From assembly GCA_964613075.1 (NCBI GenBank), contig CAZTFV010000017.1, positions 1 to 18,333 of the forward strand: 18,333 bases of DNA, read 5' to 3'. A program made the position numbers and the translations under genes. Source of the stretch: CAYWEP01 sp964613075. GTDB lineage: Bacteria; Patescibacteriota; Microgenomatia; Levybacterales; UBA12049. Below the pieces are notes generated by a model. It was not told where the DNA came from. It saw only the letters and a list, made by a program, of their open reading frames with translations, and did no database searches. Of this stretch, positions 1-6,155 are shown piece by piece (position 1 is the first letter of the stretch; each line of letters starts with the position of its first letter).

Positions 1-22
1 TTTGTAATGGTTTTTGCGCCAT
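1..22 (-). CDS. possible 5' end of a gene leaving the left edge
   Basis: On the minus strand an ATG at 22-20 opens a frame (M-A-Q-K-P-L-Q) that leaves the window after seven codons. A TATTAG hexamer preceded by TGG, like an extended -10, lies at 34-29 and ends 6 nt before the ATG. That is the same geometry as other starts in this window. No function can be inferred from so few residues, and it could be chance. Confidence 0.22.
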
Positions 23-70
23 AAATACCTAATACCAGTTTAGTAATAAAAAATATAAAAAGTCAAGAAG

Positions 71-94
71 CCCCACGACTAAAGTCGTGGTTTT
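71..94 (+). repeat. hairpin with T-run, terminator-like or IS605-type end
   Basis: A perfect 8-bp inverted repeat (CCACGACT at 73-80, AGTCGTGG at 83-90) is preceded by GAAGCC and followed by TTTT. As a plus-strand structure it could terminate a transcript entering from the left. The pattern GAAGCCCCACGACT...AGTCGTGG also resembles the right-end hairpin of IS200/IS605 elements and the 3' scaffold of TnpB guide RNAs. No tnpA or tnpB is present in this window, so that identity is only a suggestion. Apart from this hairpin, 23-154 is AT-rich with nothing else I can support. Confidence 0.4.
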
Positions 95-154
95 CTGCGA
101 AGGCGGAGAATTAAGATACAAGAATAATTTCTGCTATGCATACTTATACATCTT

Positions 155-355
155 TTAGATTCCAAGTGATGTATTCACTCTAATTTTTTTAAAATCATAG
201 TCAAGAGTAAAAAGCTCATCCAGAATATAGTAAGAGGTAAACAGTTGCGCACGCTGTTTTCGATATTCCTTATACTTTTTGGAGACTTTAGAGTGATATT
301 TTTCAGAGGAGACAAAAAGAGCAATAAAAGCGCCTGTATCAATAAAAACTTTCAT
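155..355 (-). pseudogene. VapC-like PIN-domain toxin with internal deletion
   Basis: The 66-residue product starts like a PIN ribonuclease: beta strand MKVFID with catalytic Asp6, then FIALF, and a helix with Asp46-Glu47 near YILDELFT. PIN proteins are usually about 130-140 residues and end with a segment of the type 'F-T-L-D-x-D-F-K-K'. Here that C-terminal segment (LDYDFKKIRVNTSLGI, residues 51-66) follows directly after DELFT at residue 50. Some 70 central residues are therefore missing, including the usual third acidic residue of the active site. The reading frame is kept. The ATG overlaps the stop of the upstream antitoxin-like frame by one base (TAATG), the usual coupling of toxin to antitoxin. 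The fold and nuclease activity are probably lost. It is less likely a deliberately short protein. Confidence 0.6.
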
Positions 356-515
356 TAGTCAGCTAAATAAACTTTATCATCCTTTAGGGCGTAATTTGTT
401 TGTTTTTGGCCATCCTTGATAAATCCTACCAGTGAATCTAGAATTAGCTTTTCTTGGGGTGCCTGGTTTTTCGCCACAAAAACACGAGACAGATTTTGTG
501 GAGCAAATTTTGCAT
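355..515 (-). pseudogene. putative antitoxin remnant upstream of the PIN gene
   Basis: This minus-strand frame ends with a protein-like stretch of about 45 residues (RVFVAKNQAPQEK, then LILDSLVGFIKDGQKQTNYA, then LKDDKVYLAD). Its stop overlaps the PIN start by one base, so by position it is the antitoxin. I do not recognise its family. No ATG lies in frame. The only reasonable in-frame start is a GTG at 477, giving 40 residues with no SD. An ATG at 515 is out of frame by one base; one inserted base between 515 and about 477 would give a 53-residue protein. I therefore read it as a frameshifted or truncated antitoxin. The frame also stays open further upstream, across the start of the divergent gene at 575, which is probably chance. 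Confidence 0.4.
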
Positions 516-538
516 TTTTTTGCTTTATTCTGTACAAT
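510..538 (+). promoter_or_regulatory. sigma70-type promoter of the 575 gene
   Basis: A -35-like TTGCAT (510-515) and a -10-like TACAAT (533-538) are separated by exactly 17 nt. Transcription would begin near 545, about 30 nt before the ATG at 575. The promoter lies inside the 5' part of the divergent antitoxin remnant. Confidence 0.5.
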
Positions 539-547
539 AATTTATGG

Positions 548-566
548 CGGGGCTTTATAGCCCCTT
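548..566 (+). repeat. GC hairpin in the 5' leader of the 575 gene
   Basis: GGGGCT, loop TTAT, AGCCCC is followed by TTTT. It resembles an intrinsic terminator, but it lies only some 5-20 nt after the predicted transcription start and just before the ATG at 575. It may instead be a 5' stabilising hairpin or a small repeat. Confidence 0.35.
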
Positions 567-574
567 TTGTATAT

Positions 575-1162
575 ATGGAAGCTATAAAGAAGTTTTTGCG
601 AAGAACGAAGCGCACAATACAGCACGTGCCGCATAAAAAACAGTATATTGAGTTCGTTACTGCTCTTTTGTCTATACCTGTGCTCTTAACTGTCATTATT
701 TTGAACTACAATAACTTGAAAGCAAGTGATGATAAAAAGCTGGAAACCGAAACAAAACCGATTATTGTCACGATTCCGGTTGAGAAAGAAAGCCCTGAAA
801 AAGAAGAACCCACTCCGCTTCCCACCCAGGGAGTTTGCAGGAAAGAAATAGGCCCCGTGAGCATATCATCACCTGATGAAGGTGAAACAATTACCGATAG
901 TCCTGTTATTGTTTCTGTAGCGTATGATGACGGGGCATATTGTGCGATAGTATGGTCGTATAGGATAAATAATGCTCGCTGGTCTGATTTTGACGATAAG
1001 GCAATTGCCTTGTATGATCCTCCGCAGGGGCAAGTTACGCTTGATGTGAGAGTAAAAAGTATTGCAACGGGTGCTGAGAAACGGCTGAGCAGAGCATTTA
1101 CGTATCAGCCGTCTGTTACTCCGAACCCGACTACCGAAGCTACGCCCACCCAGGCGCCGTAG
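575..1162 (+). CDS. membrane-anchored exported protein, unknown function
   Basis: The likely start is the ATG at 575, downstream of the predicted promoter, giving 195 residues. The longer open frame (from 416) runs across the promoter and has no exported-protein character. The N-terminus is basic (KKFLRRTKRTIQH), followed by one hydrophobic segment at about residues 27-45, so an N-in single-span anchor is expected. The outer part has an acidic Pro/Lys/Glu/Thr-rich linker (about 50-85), then a compact region with two cysteines (in GVCRKE and AYCAIV) that may form a disulfide and a beta-rich pattern (ISSPDEGETI, ITDSPVIVSVAYDD, VTLDVRVKS) resembling an Ig-like or Big-type fold. The end is a Pro/Thr-rich tail. 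I do not recognise a family. It is followed after 24 nt by the large membrane protein gene and may be co-transcribed with it. Confidence 0.7.
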   Translation: MEAIKKFLRRTKRTIQHVPHKKQYIEFVTALLSIPVLLTVIILNYNNLKASDDKKLETETKPIIVTIPVEKESPEKEEPTPLPTQGVCRKEIGPVSISSPDEGETITDSPVIVSVAYDDGAYCAIVWSYRINNARWSDFDDKAIALYDPPQGQVTLDVRVKSIATGAEKRLSRAFTYQPSVTPNPTTEATPTQAP

Positions 1163-1186
1163 AGATAAATACGCTACAATAAATAA

Positions 1187-3565
1187 GTGAGGGGAAGATT
1201 ATTTTCCATTCTTAAGTTCCTCGTTGGCTGGCCGCTTTCGCTCATCGCCCTGTTTTTCATTTACCGTCTTATTCAACCGCAGTGGGGTAGTGTACAGCTT
1301 TCTTTAACCAATCTTAAGTACTCATTTATTCTGCTTGCTATTCTAAGCTTTATTACCTATTATTTTTTCCGCTGCCTTATCTGGCACTTCATCATGTGTT
1401 CACAAGGATATGCTATTCCATTTAAAGACACGTCTTTTCTTTGGGCGATGTCTGAGGTAAATCGCTATATTCCCGGCAATATCTGGTCTTTTTTGGGACG
1501 GGCGATGCTTTTTGGCAAACGGGATGTTGAGAAACGGCACGTCGCGTCTGCACTTCTGCTTGAAGCACAATTTGTCTTGCTGGGCGCTGCTGTTGTATCG
1601 CTTTTTGCCGCTTCTTTTTTGCTATACCAATTTATTCCCGCTCTTCCATTTAAAGAAGTACTGATCTATTTTGCCTACGTCGTTGTCATCTGCTTGGGCG
1701 TAGTCTATGTATTCCAGTCAGAAATTTTATCATTTTTGGGGAAAACGCCAAAAGGATATCTTCAGCATCTGATGCCGGGATTTGGATCCGGTGTGCAGCT
1801 TCGGCTTTTAGCAGCAGCTATTGCCGGATTTTTCTTTTTCGGATTGGGATATTACTTTGCAATTTCTGCTGTTGTTTTTCTGAATCCGCAACTCCTTTTT
1901 CCGCTTATCGGGCTTTTTGTCTTTTCACTTTTGCTCGGATATCTTTCTTTTCTTACGCCAACGGGCTTGGGCGTTCGGGAAGGAGCGATCGTATTGGGGT
2001 TGGCAAAAATAATAAACACCGGGGTAGCCGGGTTTGCAGCGGTTTTTGCAAGAATTGTTCTTGTCCTGTCTGAAATTGTTTTTATCGCGGTAACATTTTT
2101 TTGGCACAAGATAAAAAATAAAACAATATCTAGTATTGAACACATGATAAGTGTACATAGATATGAAGCACTGCTTCTTCTCATGGCGGGAGTTTTTTTC
2201 GCCTATTTTGTTGTTGTCAGTTTTTTACGCTACGACAATTTTTACACGGGGAAATTTGATCTTGGCAATATGGCACAAACTGTCTGGAATACGACGCAGG
2301 GAAGAATGTTTGTATTGACAAACCCTGACGGGACGGAGACTGTCTCCCGGCTGGCATTTCACGCAGACTTCATTCTCATCCTTCTAGCGCCTTTTTATGC
2401 GCTTTGGCCGGATCCCAGGATGCTTCTTCTTGTACAAACGTTCATTGTTGCGTGTGGCGGTATTTTTGTCTATTTACTGTCCCTGACGATTCTGAAAAAT
2501 AAACCTCTTGCCCTTCTTTTTGCTTTCTTATACTTTATTAATCCGAGTGTAGAACGCGCGACAATGTATGACTTTCATGCCGTTGTCTTGGCAACAACAT
2601 TTCTTTTGGCAGCCTGCTATTTTTTGCTTAAAAAACAACATTGGCTCTTTTTATGCATGGCGCTTTCTTCCGCTATTACAAAAGAACAGGTCTGGTTAAT
2701 TACCGGAATGCTCGGCCTTTATTTTGCTTTGAAAAATAAAGAATGGGTATTCGGAGGAGCTCTTTTTATTGTTTCTCTTGGCATGCTCTATTATATTATC
2801 TGGCACGCAATTCCTGATGCCCGCGGCTCGTCGCATTTTGCCCTGTCGTATTATGATGATGCCGGCGATAGTCCTTCATCGCTTATTATCAATGCTCTCT
2901 TGTCTCCAGATAAAACAGCTGCAAAGTTGTTGAGTCCTGACAGAATTGATTACTTACGACAGATATTCCTTCCGCTTGGCTATTTGCCATTGGCAGCACC
3001 ATTTTTGCTTATTTTTGCCCTCCCGGATTTAGGCATTAATTTATTAAGCAACAATGCCAATTTGTACCAAATTTATTATCAGTATACGGCGATTATTACT
3101 CCATTTTTATTTATTGCCGCGCTCTATGGACTTTTGACTATTCGTGAGCGATTTCCGCGGATTCCTTCTTTGCTGTATATCGGACTGCTTTTGATTGCGT
3201 CTATTTATTCTCAATATGCTTTCGGACCACTGCCTGGCGGAAAAGATGCAAATATTGCTATGTTTGTCAAACAGGTTCCGAATAGAGAACGTATCTCCTC
3301 TGTTCTTTCAGCAATCCCATCCCGTGCAAGTGTGGCTGCAAGCAATAATATCGGAGCCCATCTTTCACACAGGGCACGCCTTTATACTATTCCGATAGGC
3401 ATGATGGATGCTGACTATATAGCATTTCTCCTGACAGACCCGGGAGCCCGGCCATCGCTTGAAACGCAAAAACAGTGGGCGAGTGCGTTGTTGCAAAATC
3501 CTTCCTATGAGGTAGTGGCGAATGAGGGAGATTTTGTGGTTGTGAGGAAAAGAGGGGTCGAGTAA
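1187..3565 (+). CDS. flippase-like (LPG synthase TM / UPF0104) fused to DUF2079 membrane protein
   Basis: The 792-residue polytopic protein has two recognisable halves. Residues about 1-310 resemble the lysylphosphatidylglycerol-synthase transmembrane/UPF0104 family, with EVNRYIPGNIW near 90-100 and LTPTGLGVREG near 256-266. Residues about 325-790 resemble DUF2079, with the hallmark FDLGNMAQTVWNTTQG near 357-372, FHADFILILLAPFYALWPDP near 391-410, and YDFHAVVLA and TKEQ further on. DUF2079 proteins are GT-C-like membrane proteins of unknown substrate; UPF0104 members act on or move lipids. A role in polyprenyl-linked glycan or lipid transfer at the envelope is inference only. The start is GTG at 1187. 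A TACAAT box at 1175-1180 ends 6 nt before it, so a leaderless transcript is possible in addition to read-through from the 575 gene. No frameshift is visible. Confidence 0.85.
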   Translation: MRGRLFSILKFLVGWPLSLIALFFIYRLIQPQWGSVQLSLTNLKYSFILLAILSFITYYFFRCLIWHFIMCSQGYAIPFKDTSFLWAMSEVNRYIPGNIWSFLGRAMLFGKRDVEKRHVASALLLEAQFVLLGAAVVSLFAASFLLYQFIPALPFKEVLIYFAYVVVICLGVVYVFQSEILSFLGKTPKGYLQHLMPGFGSGVQLRLLAAAIAGFFFFGLGYYFAISAVVFLNPQLLFPLIGLFVFSLLLGYLSFLTPTGLGVREGAIVLGLAKIINTGVAGFAAVFARIVLVLSEIVFIAVTFFWHKIKNKTISSIEHMISVHRYEALLLLMAGVFFAYFVVVSFLRYDNFYTGKFDLGNMAQTVWNTTQGRMFVLTNPDGTETVSRLAFHADFILILLAPFYALWPDPRMLLLVQTFIVACGGIFVYLLSLTILKNKPLALLFAFLYFINPSVERATMYDFHAVVLATTFLLAACYFLLKKQHWLFLCMALSSAITKEQVWLITGMLGLYFALKNKEWVFGGALFIVSLGMLYYIIWHAIPDARGSSHFALSYYDDAGDSPSSLIINALLSPDKTAAKLLSPDRIDYLRQIFLPLGYLPLAAPFLLIFALPDLGINLLSNNANLYQIYYQYTAIITPFLFIAALYGLLTIRERFPRIPSLLYIGLLLIASIYSQYAFGPLPGGKDANIAMFVKQVPNRERISSVLSAIPSRASVAASNNIGAHLSHRARLYTIPIGMMDADYIAFLLTDPGARPSLETQKQWASALLQNPSYEVVANEGDFVVVRKRGVE

Positions 3566-3582
3566 TAGGACAGAGGTTGTTC

Positions 3583-3611
3583 TTGTCAAATTCTTTGTAA
3601 CGCTGTACGCT
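3583..3611 (+). promoter_or_regulatory. possible promoter of the ATP-cone gene
   Basis: TTGTCA (3583-3588) and TACGCT (3606-3611) are separated by 17 nt. The -10 ends 8 nt before the ATG at 3620, so the mRNA would be leaderless. The -10 is a weak match (3 of 6). Confidence 0.35.
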
Positions 3612-3619
3612 AATACTAG

Positions 3620-4444
3620 ATGGTAAATGTTATTAAGGCTACCGGGGAAGTTGAGCCGTATAGTGAGGAGAAAGTTCTGCGCTCTGTTCAGCGAGCTGGT
3701 ATTCCTAAGGAACTGCAGTCTTCTGTATTAGCGCACATAAAAGAAAAGCTGCATGACAACATGGAGACGTGGGAAATTTATCACCACATCAGTGAATTCT
3801 TGGGAAAATCTCAATTTCCTTATAGCAAGTCACGCTACAGCCTCAAGCAAGCGATTATGATGCTTGGGCCGACAGGATATCCCTTTGAGGATTATGTCGC
3901 AAAGATTCTTCAAGCAAAAGGGTACTCAACCGAGGTACGTCAGGTATTACAGGGTACGTGTGTTACCCATGAAGTCGACGTAGTTATCAGACCGAATAAC
4001 AAAACAGGCTCAACGGCTATGGTTGAGGCGAAATTCCACAACAGCCCCGGAGCACGGTCAGATGTCCATGTCTCTTTGTATACCAAGGCACGATTTGATG
4101 ATCTGAAAGACAGATATCGCTTTGATGAGGCGTGGCTGGTTACGAACACGAAGGCGACGATTGATGCTGTGACCTATGCGCAATGTATCGGTATGAAGGT
4201 CATCAGCTGGAGTTATCCGGAACAGGAAAGTCTTCGGGATCTTATTGAGACGTCCGGTCTTTACCCAATTACCATGCTCACAAACCTCTCGTCGGCAGAT
4301 AAATTCAAATTATTACAAAATCACATTGTCTTGTGCCGCGATATCTGTTCCAACCACGCACTCCTTGACTCCTTGCGCCTACCTCCTGATGTACGAAAAA
4401 GAACACTTGAGGAAATCTCTTTTATCTGCGAGGCGAACCGCTAA
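3620..4444 (+). CDS. ATP-cone domain protein with Mrr-like restriction endonuclease domain
   Basis: The product has 274 residues. Residues about 1-85 form an ATP-cone (VIKATGEVEPYSEEKVLRSV..., with the helical part ending around KQAIMMLGPTG), the nucleotide-sensing module also found in ribonucleotide reductases and NrdR. Residues about 86-200 carry a PD-(D/E)xK nuclease core: Glu90 in the first helix, Asp120 in THEVDVVI, and Glu136-Ala-Lys138 in MVEAKF, followed by YTKARFDDL and a last strand AWLVTNTKAT. This resembles Mrr-type (type IV) restriction enzymes. The C-terminal about 70 residues are helical with a conserved-looking GLYPITMLTNLSSADKFKLL. A DNA-processing role gated by (d)ATP is inferred; the substrate is unknown. 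It is a stand-alone gene convergent with dinB, with no methyltransferase beside it. Confidence 0.8.
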   Translation: MVNVIKATGEVEPYSEEKVLRSVQRAGIPKELQSSVLAHIKEKLHDNMETWEIYHHISEFLGKSQFPYSKSRYSLKQAIMMLGPTGYPFEDYVAKILQAKGYSTEVRQVLQGTCVTHEVDVVIRPNNKTGSTAMVEAKFHNSPGARSDVHVSLYTKARFDDLKDRYRFDEAWLVTNTKATIDAVTYAQCIGMKVISWSYPEQESLRDLIETSGLYPITMLTNLSSADKFKLLQNHIVLCRDICSNHALLDSLRLPPDVRKRTLEEISFICEANR

Positions 4445-4477
4445 ACTACGCGGAACTCTACGCGAAACTACGCGGAA
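4445..4477. repeat. iterated TACGCG motif between convergent genes
   Basis: The 41-nt gap between the ATP-cone gene and dinB holds three copies of (A/C)TCTACGCG- or ACTACGCG-type units, with TACGCG at 4447, 4459 and 4469. There is no good terminator hairpin. Its role is unknown. Confidence 0.4.
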
Positions 4478-4485
4478 TAGTTTTA

Positions 4486-5745
4486 CTACAGTTCACTGGC
4501 GGCTAGCTTGGTGCGCTCGTATTTATCTGCCATGTAGCCGTTGGGGACTGTGGTTAATTTATCCGCATAGAGCAAAAAACCGTTGCGGATAGTATGATCG
4601 CCGAATTTTTCATTTATGCTATCAATCACCTGTGCGAGGGTGTTCCAATGGTTATCAAATGGCAACAGTGGTCGCGGAACAGCATACTCATCAACGAGAT
4701 TAGCAGCCCAGACACTTATCTGACGAATATACCCTTTGTCAAGGATACTCCTTGTACAAGGAGTATCCTTGTAAAGCAAAAAGAAACAGGCTTCGAAAAT
4801 ATCCTTACCCGTATTGAAGTGGTAGTTAAATGTTTTTCTTCCTGAAAGGATCTCTTGCCCTCGAAGTGAAAAACCAACGGTTCGTGCTTTCTTATGAAGA
4901 CGACGAAGTTTTATACCTACTTCTTCGCACAATTCATACACTTCCTGAAGCACGATCCGTTTGTCATACTCATTGTGGGGCAGGCAGTAGTTTCTACCGA
5001 CTGATTTTACTTCTGGCTCTTGTGTATACGGAATAATTTCGCTCTCATCAATACCAAAGCCGATGTTTTTGAGGATATGGCCTTGAACATTGCCGAATTC
5101 GGCGATAAGCGCGGGCAAAGGCGCTTTGCGCAGATGCAAAAGGGTATAAATACCCATTGCCTCAAGGCGTACTTTTATCCGCTCGCCGATACCGCAGACA
5201 TCGGTTAGCTTGGCGATTTTATAGAATTGCTCTACCTGGTAGGGTTTTATCTCCACAACACCGTTTGGTTTTCTAAGACCCGAAGCAAGTTTAGCGAGTA
5301 ATTTATTGTAGGAAATGCCGATTGAAACGGTAATATAATCGCCTATTTCTTGCTTAATGCGCTTTTTGAGATCGGTAACGAGTGGATAGACGCCACCGAA
5401 AAGATGCGCTGCGAGGGCGACATCCATAAATAACTCATCGATTGAGAAAACCTCAACGTCCGGGGAGTAATCTTTACAAATAGCGATAAATTTTTTACTG
5501 ATTTCCCAATATGTGACAAAATCTGCGGGCGTAAGCGCAAGAGCGGGGCATATTTTTTTCGCTTCATGCACACGGCTGCCGGTGCCGATACCAACGCGCT
5601 TTGCTTCTCTGCTTGAGGCGATGATGCAGTTGCGGCCATTGGTCGCCGTGACGCCGAGAGGACGGTTGCGAAATGCAGGATGATACTGCTGCTCAACGCT
5701 GGCAAAGAACGAATCAAAATCGATGTGGAGGATAGTGCGCTGCAT
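4486..5745 (-). CDS. dinB: Y-family DNA polymerase (DinB/Pol IV-like) with in-frame palindrome insertion
   Basis: The product is a 419-residue translesion polymerase. The catalytic acids are Asp9 in HIDFDSFFASVE and Asp103-Glu104 in FSIDELFMD. Phe14 is in the steric-gate position. ASSREAKRVGIGTGSRVHEAKKICP is the fingers, SIGISYNKLLAKLAS the palm, and DVCGIGERIKVRLEAMGI the thumb helix-hairpin-helix. The little finger follows (SVGRNYCLPHNEYDK and after). Residues 325-336 (YKDTPCTRSILD) are encoded by a perfect 32-bp palindrome inserted in frame between the helix IFEACFFLL and the strand YIRQISVWAANL, where homologues have a short turn. The rest of the domain is intact, so the enzyme may still work. 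Its C-terminal tail, about 45 residues past the little finger, has no clear beta-clamp motif. The start ATG at 5745 gives the normal family N-terminus. No clear promoter or LexA box is seen. Confidence 0.9.
   Translation of the reverse strand: MQRTILHIDFDSFFASVEQQYHPAFRNRPLGVTATNGRNCIIASSREAKRVGIGTGSRVHEAKKICPALALTPADFVTYWEISKKFIAICKDYSPDVEVFSIDELFMDVALAAHLFGGVYPLVTDLKKRIKQEIGDYITVSIGISYNKLLAKLASGLRKPNGVVEIKPYQVEQFYKIAKLTDVCGIGERIKVRLEAMGIYTLLHLRKAPLPALIAEFGNVQGHILKNIGFGIDESEIIPYTQEPEVKSVGRNYCLPHNEYDKRIVLQEVYELCEEVGIKLRRLHKKARTVGFSLRGQEILSGRKTFNYHFNTGKDIFEACFFLLYKDTPCTRSILDKGYIRQISVWAANLVDEYAVPRPLLPFDNHWNTLAQVIDSINEKFGDHTIRNGFLLYADKLTTVPNGYMADKYERTKLAASEL
4740..4771. repeat. RAYT-type palindrome, copy A (inside dinB)
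   Basis: A perfect 32-bp palindrome. Each 15-nt arm, CAAGGATACTCCTTG, is itself an inverted repeat (CAAGGA, TAC, TCCTTG), so it can fold as one long hairpin or two short ones. It shares its arm with copy C at 6861-6892 and its right flank GTAAAG with copy B. Confidence 0.85.
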
Positions 5746-5775
5746 AGTGTATCGGCAAACAACGCTAAATCATTT

Positions 5776-5811
5776 ACTCTTCGAGTGAGGGCGATAGCCC
5801 GAATCGAGAAG
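5776..5811. repeat. short palindromic repeat upstream of dinB
   Basis: GGGC, GATA, GCCC at 5789-5800 is flanked by CTTCGAGT and TCGAGAAG, which partly pair. It looks like a small REP-type element and is part of the repeat cluster between dinB and the transposase gene. Confidence 0.45.
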
Positions 5812-5819
5812 TTTAATTA

Positions 5820-5915
5820 GTCATCCTGGCTTGTCCAGGATCGATTCTGGATGCGCTCACTTCGCTCGCTTACCAGAATGACGAAAGTTAGTTCTCGACT
5901 CACTTCGTTCGCTCG
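5820..5915. repeat. composite REP-like palindrome cluster
   Basis: GTCATCCTGG (5820-5829) pairs with CCAGAATGAC (5873-5882) with one mismatch. Inside lie a CCTGG/CCAGG hairpin (5825-5839) and ATTCTGG/CCAGAAT arms (5844-5850, 5873-5879) enclosing a GCTCACTTCGCTCGC core. A second unit, CTCACTTCGTTCGCTCG, follows at about 5899-5915. This is a typical dispersed bacterial palindrome family, different from the RAYT-flanking ones. Its right end joins directly onto a coding remnant. Confidence 0.65.
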
Positions 5916-6059
5916 AATAATAAAGTCAAACTAGCTCAAAATCCAAAACACGTACATCTTAAGGACTCTTTTAATGATGAGCAGAATCATATTATCAGAT
6001 TAACAGAAAAATATGGAAAAATAAAGAGAATAAAAATAGAACAAAAAGAGATTTTCTAG
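5892..6059 (+). pseudogene. 3' remnant of a gene truncated by a repeat
   Basis: The plus-strand frame ending with TAG at 6057-6059 reads like protein from about 5916: NNKVKLAQNPKHVHLKDSF, NDEQNHIIRLTEKYGKIKRI, then KIEQKEIF. It is rich in charged residues and has no in-frame ATG, GTG or TTG back to the stop at 5889-5891. Upstream of 5916 the frame is REP sequence. The likely reading is the last 47 or so codons of a gene whose 5' part was replaced by the palindrome cluster. I do not recognise the family; the size and charge would fit a small DNA-binding or antitoxin protein, which is a guess. The next 47 bases (6060-6106) are purine-rich with no gene. Confidence 0.4.
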
Positions 6060-6106
6060 GTCAAAATTGAAAAAAAGGAGAAAAGGGAATAACATCGGAA
6101 ATCAAA

Positions 6107-6143
6107 TACAAGGAGTAACCTTGTTACAAGGTTACTCCTTGTA
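6107..6143. repeat. RAYT-type palindrome, copy B (upstream of the transposase)
   Basis: An 18-bp perfect inverted repeat with a single central base. The arms are TACAAGGAGTAACCTTGT and ACAAGGTTACTCCTTGTA. Like copies A and C it is made of nested CAAGG/CCTTG units, but with GTAAC/GTTAC between them in place of GATAC/GTATC. It ends 12 nt before the TTG at which the transposase frame begins and shares the flank GTAAAG with copy A. Confidence 0.85.
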
Positions 6144-6155
6144 AAGAAGAACAAT

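Noticed and set aside
416..574. Long N-terminal extension of the 575 gene from an ATG at 416
   Set aside because: It runs through a well-spaced promoter (510-538) and a hairpin, overlaps the divergent antitoxin remnant, and would place a non-signal sequence before a clear basic-plus-hydrophobic anchor.
544..633. ATG at 544 as a leaderless start close to the TACAAT box
   Set aside because: It opens only a 29-codon frame without protein character, out of frame with the 575 gene. A leader peptide cannot be excluded but is not supported.
478..696. Minus-strand extension of the antitoxin frame to an ATG at 696
   Set aside because: Mostly the shadow of the plus-strand 575 gene; the residues have no protein-like pattern until close to 480.
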